From the NCBI GenBank assembly GCA_934667175.1, contig CAKULN010000005.1:1-64000 (forward strand): a DNA stretch of 64,000 bases, given 5' to 3'. The first letter of the stretch is position 1, and each line of letters begins with the position of its first letter. Of the stretch, positions 62,931 through 64,000 are shown piece by piece. Position numbers and translations under genes: made by a program. This DNA is from an uncultured Bacteroidales bacterium. Its GTDB lineage: Bacteria; Bacteroidota; Bacteroidia; Bacteroidales; UBA932. Under the pieces are notes generated by a model. The model did no database searches. It was not told where the DNA came from and was given only the letters and a program-made list of their open reading frames with translations.

Positions 62931-64000
62931 GAGTAAGGATATTCATAAAACCAATTCTGACGGTTCTGGCTTTATCCGCCTCACTTATTGCGGAAGGCCA
63001 TCAAGCGGACAGTTCCAAGGTGACGCATAGGGTCGGGATCAATGTCCGCCCGTCCTACATTCTGCCGACACACAAGTTTTTCAGAGGGGACAACTCTCTT
63101 GGCAAACGGTTGGACAAGAGCGGTTCAGCCCATCTGCAATATTCATTCTCATTCCCTTCTGACAGCCGCTACGGCAGGATGTTTCCGACTGCCTACCAAG
63201 GGATAGGAGTGGCGTGGAACACGTTCTTCGACAAAAACGAGATCGGCAATCCGGCTGCGGTCTATGCGTTCCAAGGAGCCACTCTGGCGCGATTGTCACC
63301 AAAACTGTCGTTGGACTATGAATGGAATTTCGGGCTGTCTTTCGGATGGCGTCCCTACGATCCTTACGGAGACTTTTACCCGGAATTTCCCAACGAGCGC
63401 AATCTGGTGGTCGGTTCAAGGGTAAACGCCTACATCAACTTCGGTGTGCTTCTCAAATGGGCCCCTTCACCAAACTGGTCAGTGTCGGGAGGAATTGATC
63501 TGACTCATTATTCCAACGGCAACACCAGCTACCCCAACGCAGGTGTCAACACTATCGGCCTTAGAATAGGAGCGGCGAGGTATTTCGGCCCGGAGCGAAT
63601 GGCCAACCTCACAAGATCCGGACGTTCGTATGAATATGACAACGTAAAACCAGACAGAAGAATGACCTATGATGTCATCCTCTATGGAGCAGCCAGGGCA
63701 AAGGGCCTCATCTGGGAAGACACGCCATATATCGCCGAAGGCATGTTCGGGGTCATAGGCTTGAACATCAACCCATTGTACCGGGTAAATAAGTTTTTCA
63801 GAGCCGGATTCTCGCTCGATGTCCAGTACGATGAAAGCGCCAATGTCGGTGATCATGTGGCAGGGATTGGCGACGATGGCAACATCAAGTTCTTCCGCCC
63901 CCCTCTTGGCGAGCAATTAGGAATCGGACTCTCTCTAAGGGCGGAATTCGTCATGCCGATCTTCTCTGTCAACATCGGTTTCGGACGTAACGTCATCTAC
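62927..64000 (+). CDS. PagL-like lipid A 3-O-deacylase / acyloxyacyl hydrolase (cut by window end)
   Basis: Outer-membrane barrel predicted to remove a 3-O-linked acyl chain from lipid A. At least 358 residues are visible; the stop lies beyond the window. A signal peptide covers about 1-26 (LTVLALSASLIAEG). Strand patterns follow, with the active-site motif LTHYSNGNT where H194 and S196 match the HxSNG dyad of PagL. A further GIDLTHYSNG-type context and repeated aromatic strands (YDVILYGAARAKGLIW, FSLDVQYDES) support the barrel. ATGA overlap with the upstream lipoprotein. Confidence 0.82.
   Translation, partial: MRVRIFIKPILTVLALSASLIAEGHQADSSKVTHRVGINVRPSYILPTHKFFRGDNSLGKRLDKSGSAHLQYSFSFPSDSRYGRMFPTAYQGIGVAWNTFFDKNEIGNPAAVYAFQGATLARLSPKLSLDYEWNFGLSFGWRPYDPYGDFYPEFPNERNLVVGSRVNAYINFGVLLKWAPSPNWSVSGGIDLTHYSNGNTSYPNAGVNTIGLRIGAARYFGPERMANLTRSGRSYEYDNVKPDRRMTYDVILYGAARAKGLIWEDTPYIAEGMFGVIGLNINPLYRVNKFFRAGFSLDVQYDESANVGDHVAGIGDDGNIKFFRPPLGEQLGIGLSLRAEFVMPIFSVNIGFGRNVIY

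Overview
The window is chromosomal DNA of a Bacteroidota bacterium, most likely order Bacteroidales. The evidence is gene content: Rho with a long disordered insert, Bacteroidota-type LptD, a TamL-like lipoprotein barrel, GIN-domain protein, PPi-dependent phosphofructokinase and cysteate synthase. Many genes also have a TAnnTTTG promoter box (the Bacteroidota -7 element) upstream. A cysteate synthase suggests a sulfonolipid-making lineage such as Rikenellaceae/Alistipes-like or Odoribacteraceae-like; the family cannot be fixed from this window. Coding sequence is of medium GC with AT-rich gaps. No rRNA, tRNA, CRISPR array, prophage or insertion sequence was seen.

Layout. 1-391: repeats, a long foldback and the rho terminator. 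392-5190: rho and lptD on the minus strand, divergent from an N-acetylmuramoyl-alanine amidase. 6.4-10.3 kb: dnaA, an M20 dipeptidase and rpe, with REP-like repeats between the last two. 10.3-15.1 kb: birA (minus) and the rsfS-ftsH-cdsA-psd operon. 15.0-24.4 kb: a six-gene minus-strand operon read ligA, yihY-like, rel, Ig-like lipoprotein, porT-like barrel, ispG, mostly with ATGA overlaps. 24.8-26.0 kb: PPi-phosphofructokinase. 26.0-32.8 kb: minus-strand operon read arginine decarboxylase-like, rRNA methyltransferase, receiver/PEP-synthase-like fusion, GH13 amylase. 32.9-42.1 kb: tamL-like, GH18 lipoprotein, DUF5009 membrane protein, rlmD, Na/Pi transporter, flavodiiron protein. 42.3-46.0 kb: rarA, Ca/Na antiporter, cysteate synthase. 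46.0-49.4 kb: repeat-rich gap, acyltransferase, queA and an AT-rich regulatory gap. 49.4-52.3 kb: XRE regulator, pyrD, cinA. 52.4-60.5 kb: minus-strand group read valS, thioesterase, tatA, tatC, ABC-F, GIN protein, M19 dipeptidase. 60.6-64.0 kb: DUF3467, KdsC-like phosphatase, maf, lipoprotein and a PagL-like lipid A deacylase cut by the window end.

Most genes are housekeeping, with a clear cell-envelope theme: LptD, TamL, amidase, CdsA/Psd, acyltransferase, Tat, lipid A deacylase and probable sulfonolipid synthesis. The most unusual signals are not genes. First, the hexamer GAATAT/ATATTC is strongly over-represented on both strands through coding and non-coding DNA, with context-specific codon choice. 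Second, a REP-like palindrome family sits in gaps and, once, in frame inside the amylase gene. Third, a pair of inverted hairpins shares a conserved loop. Fourth, a 141-nt foldback lies at the left edge.
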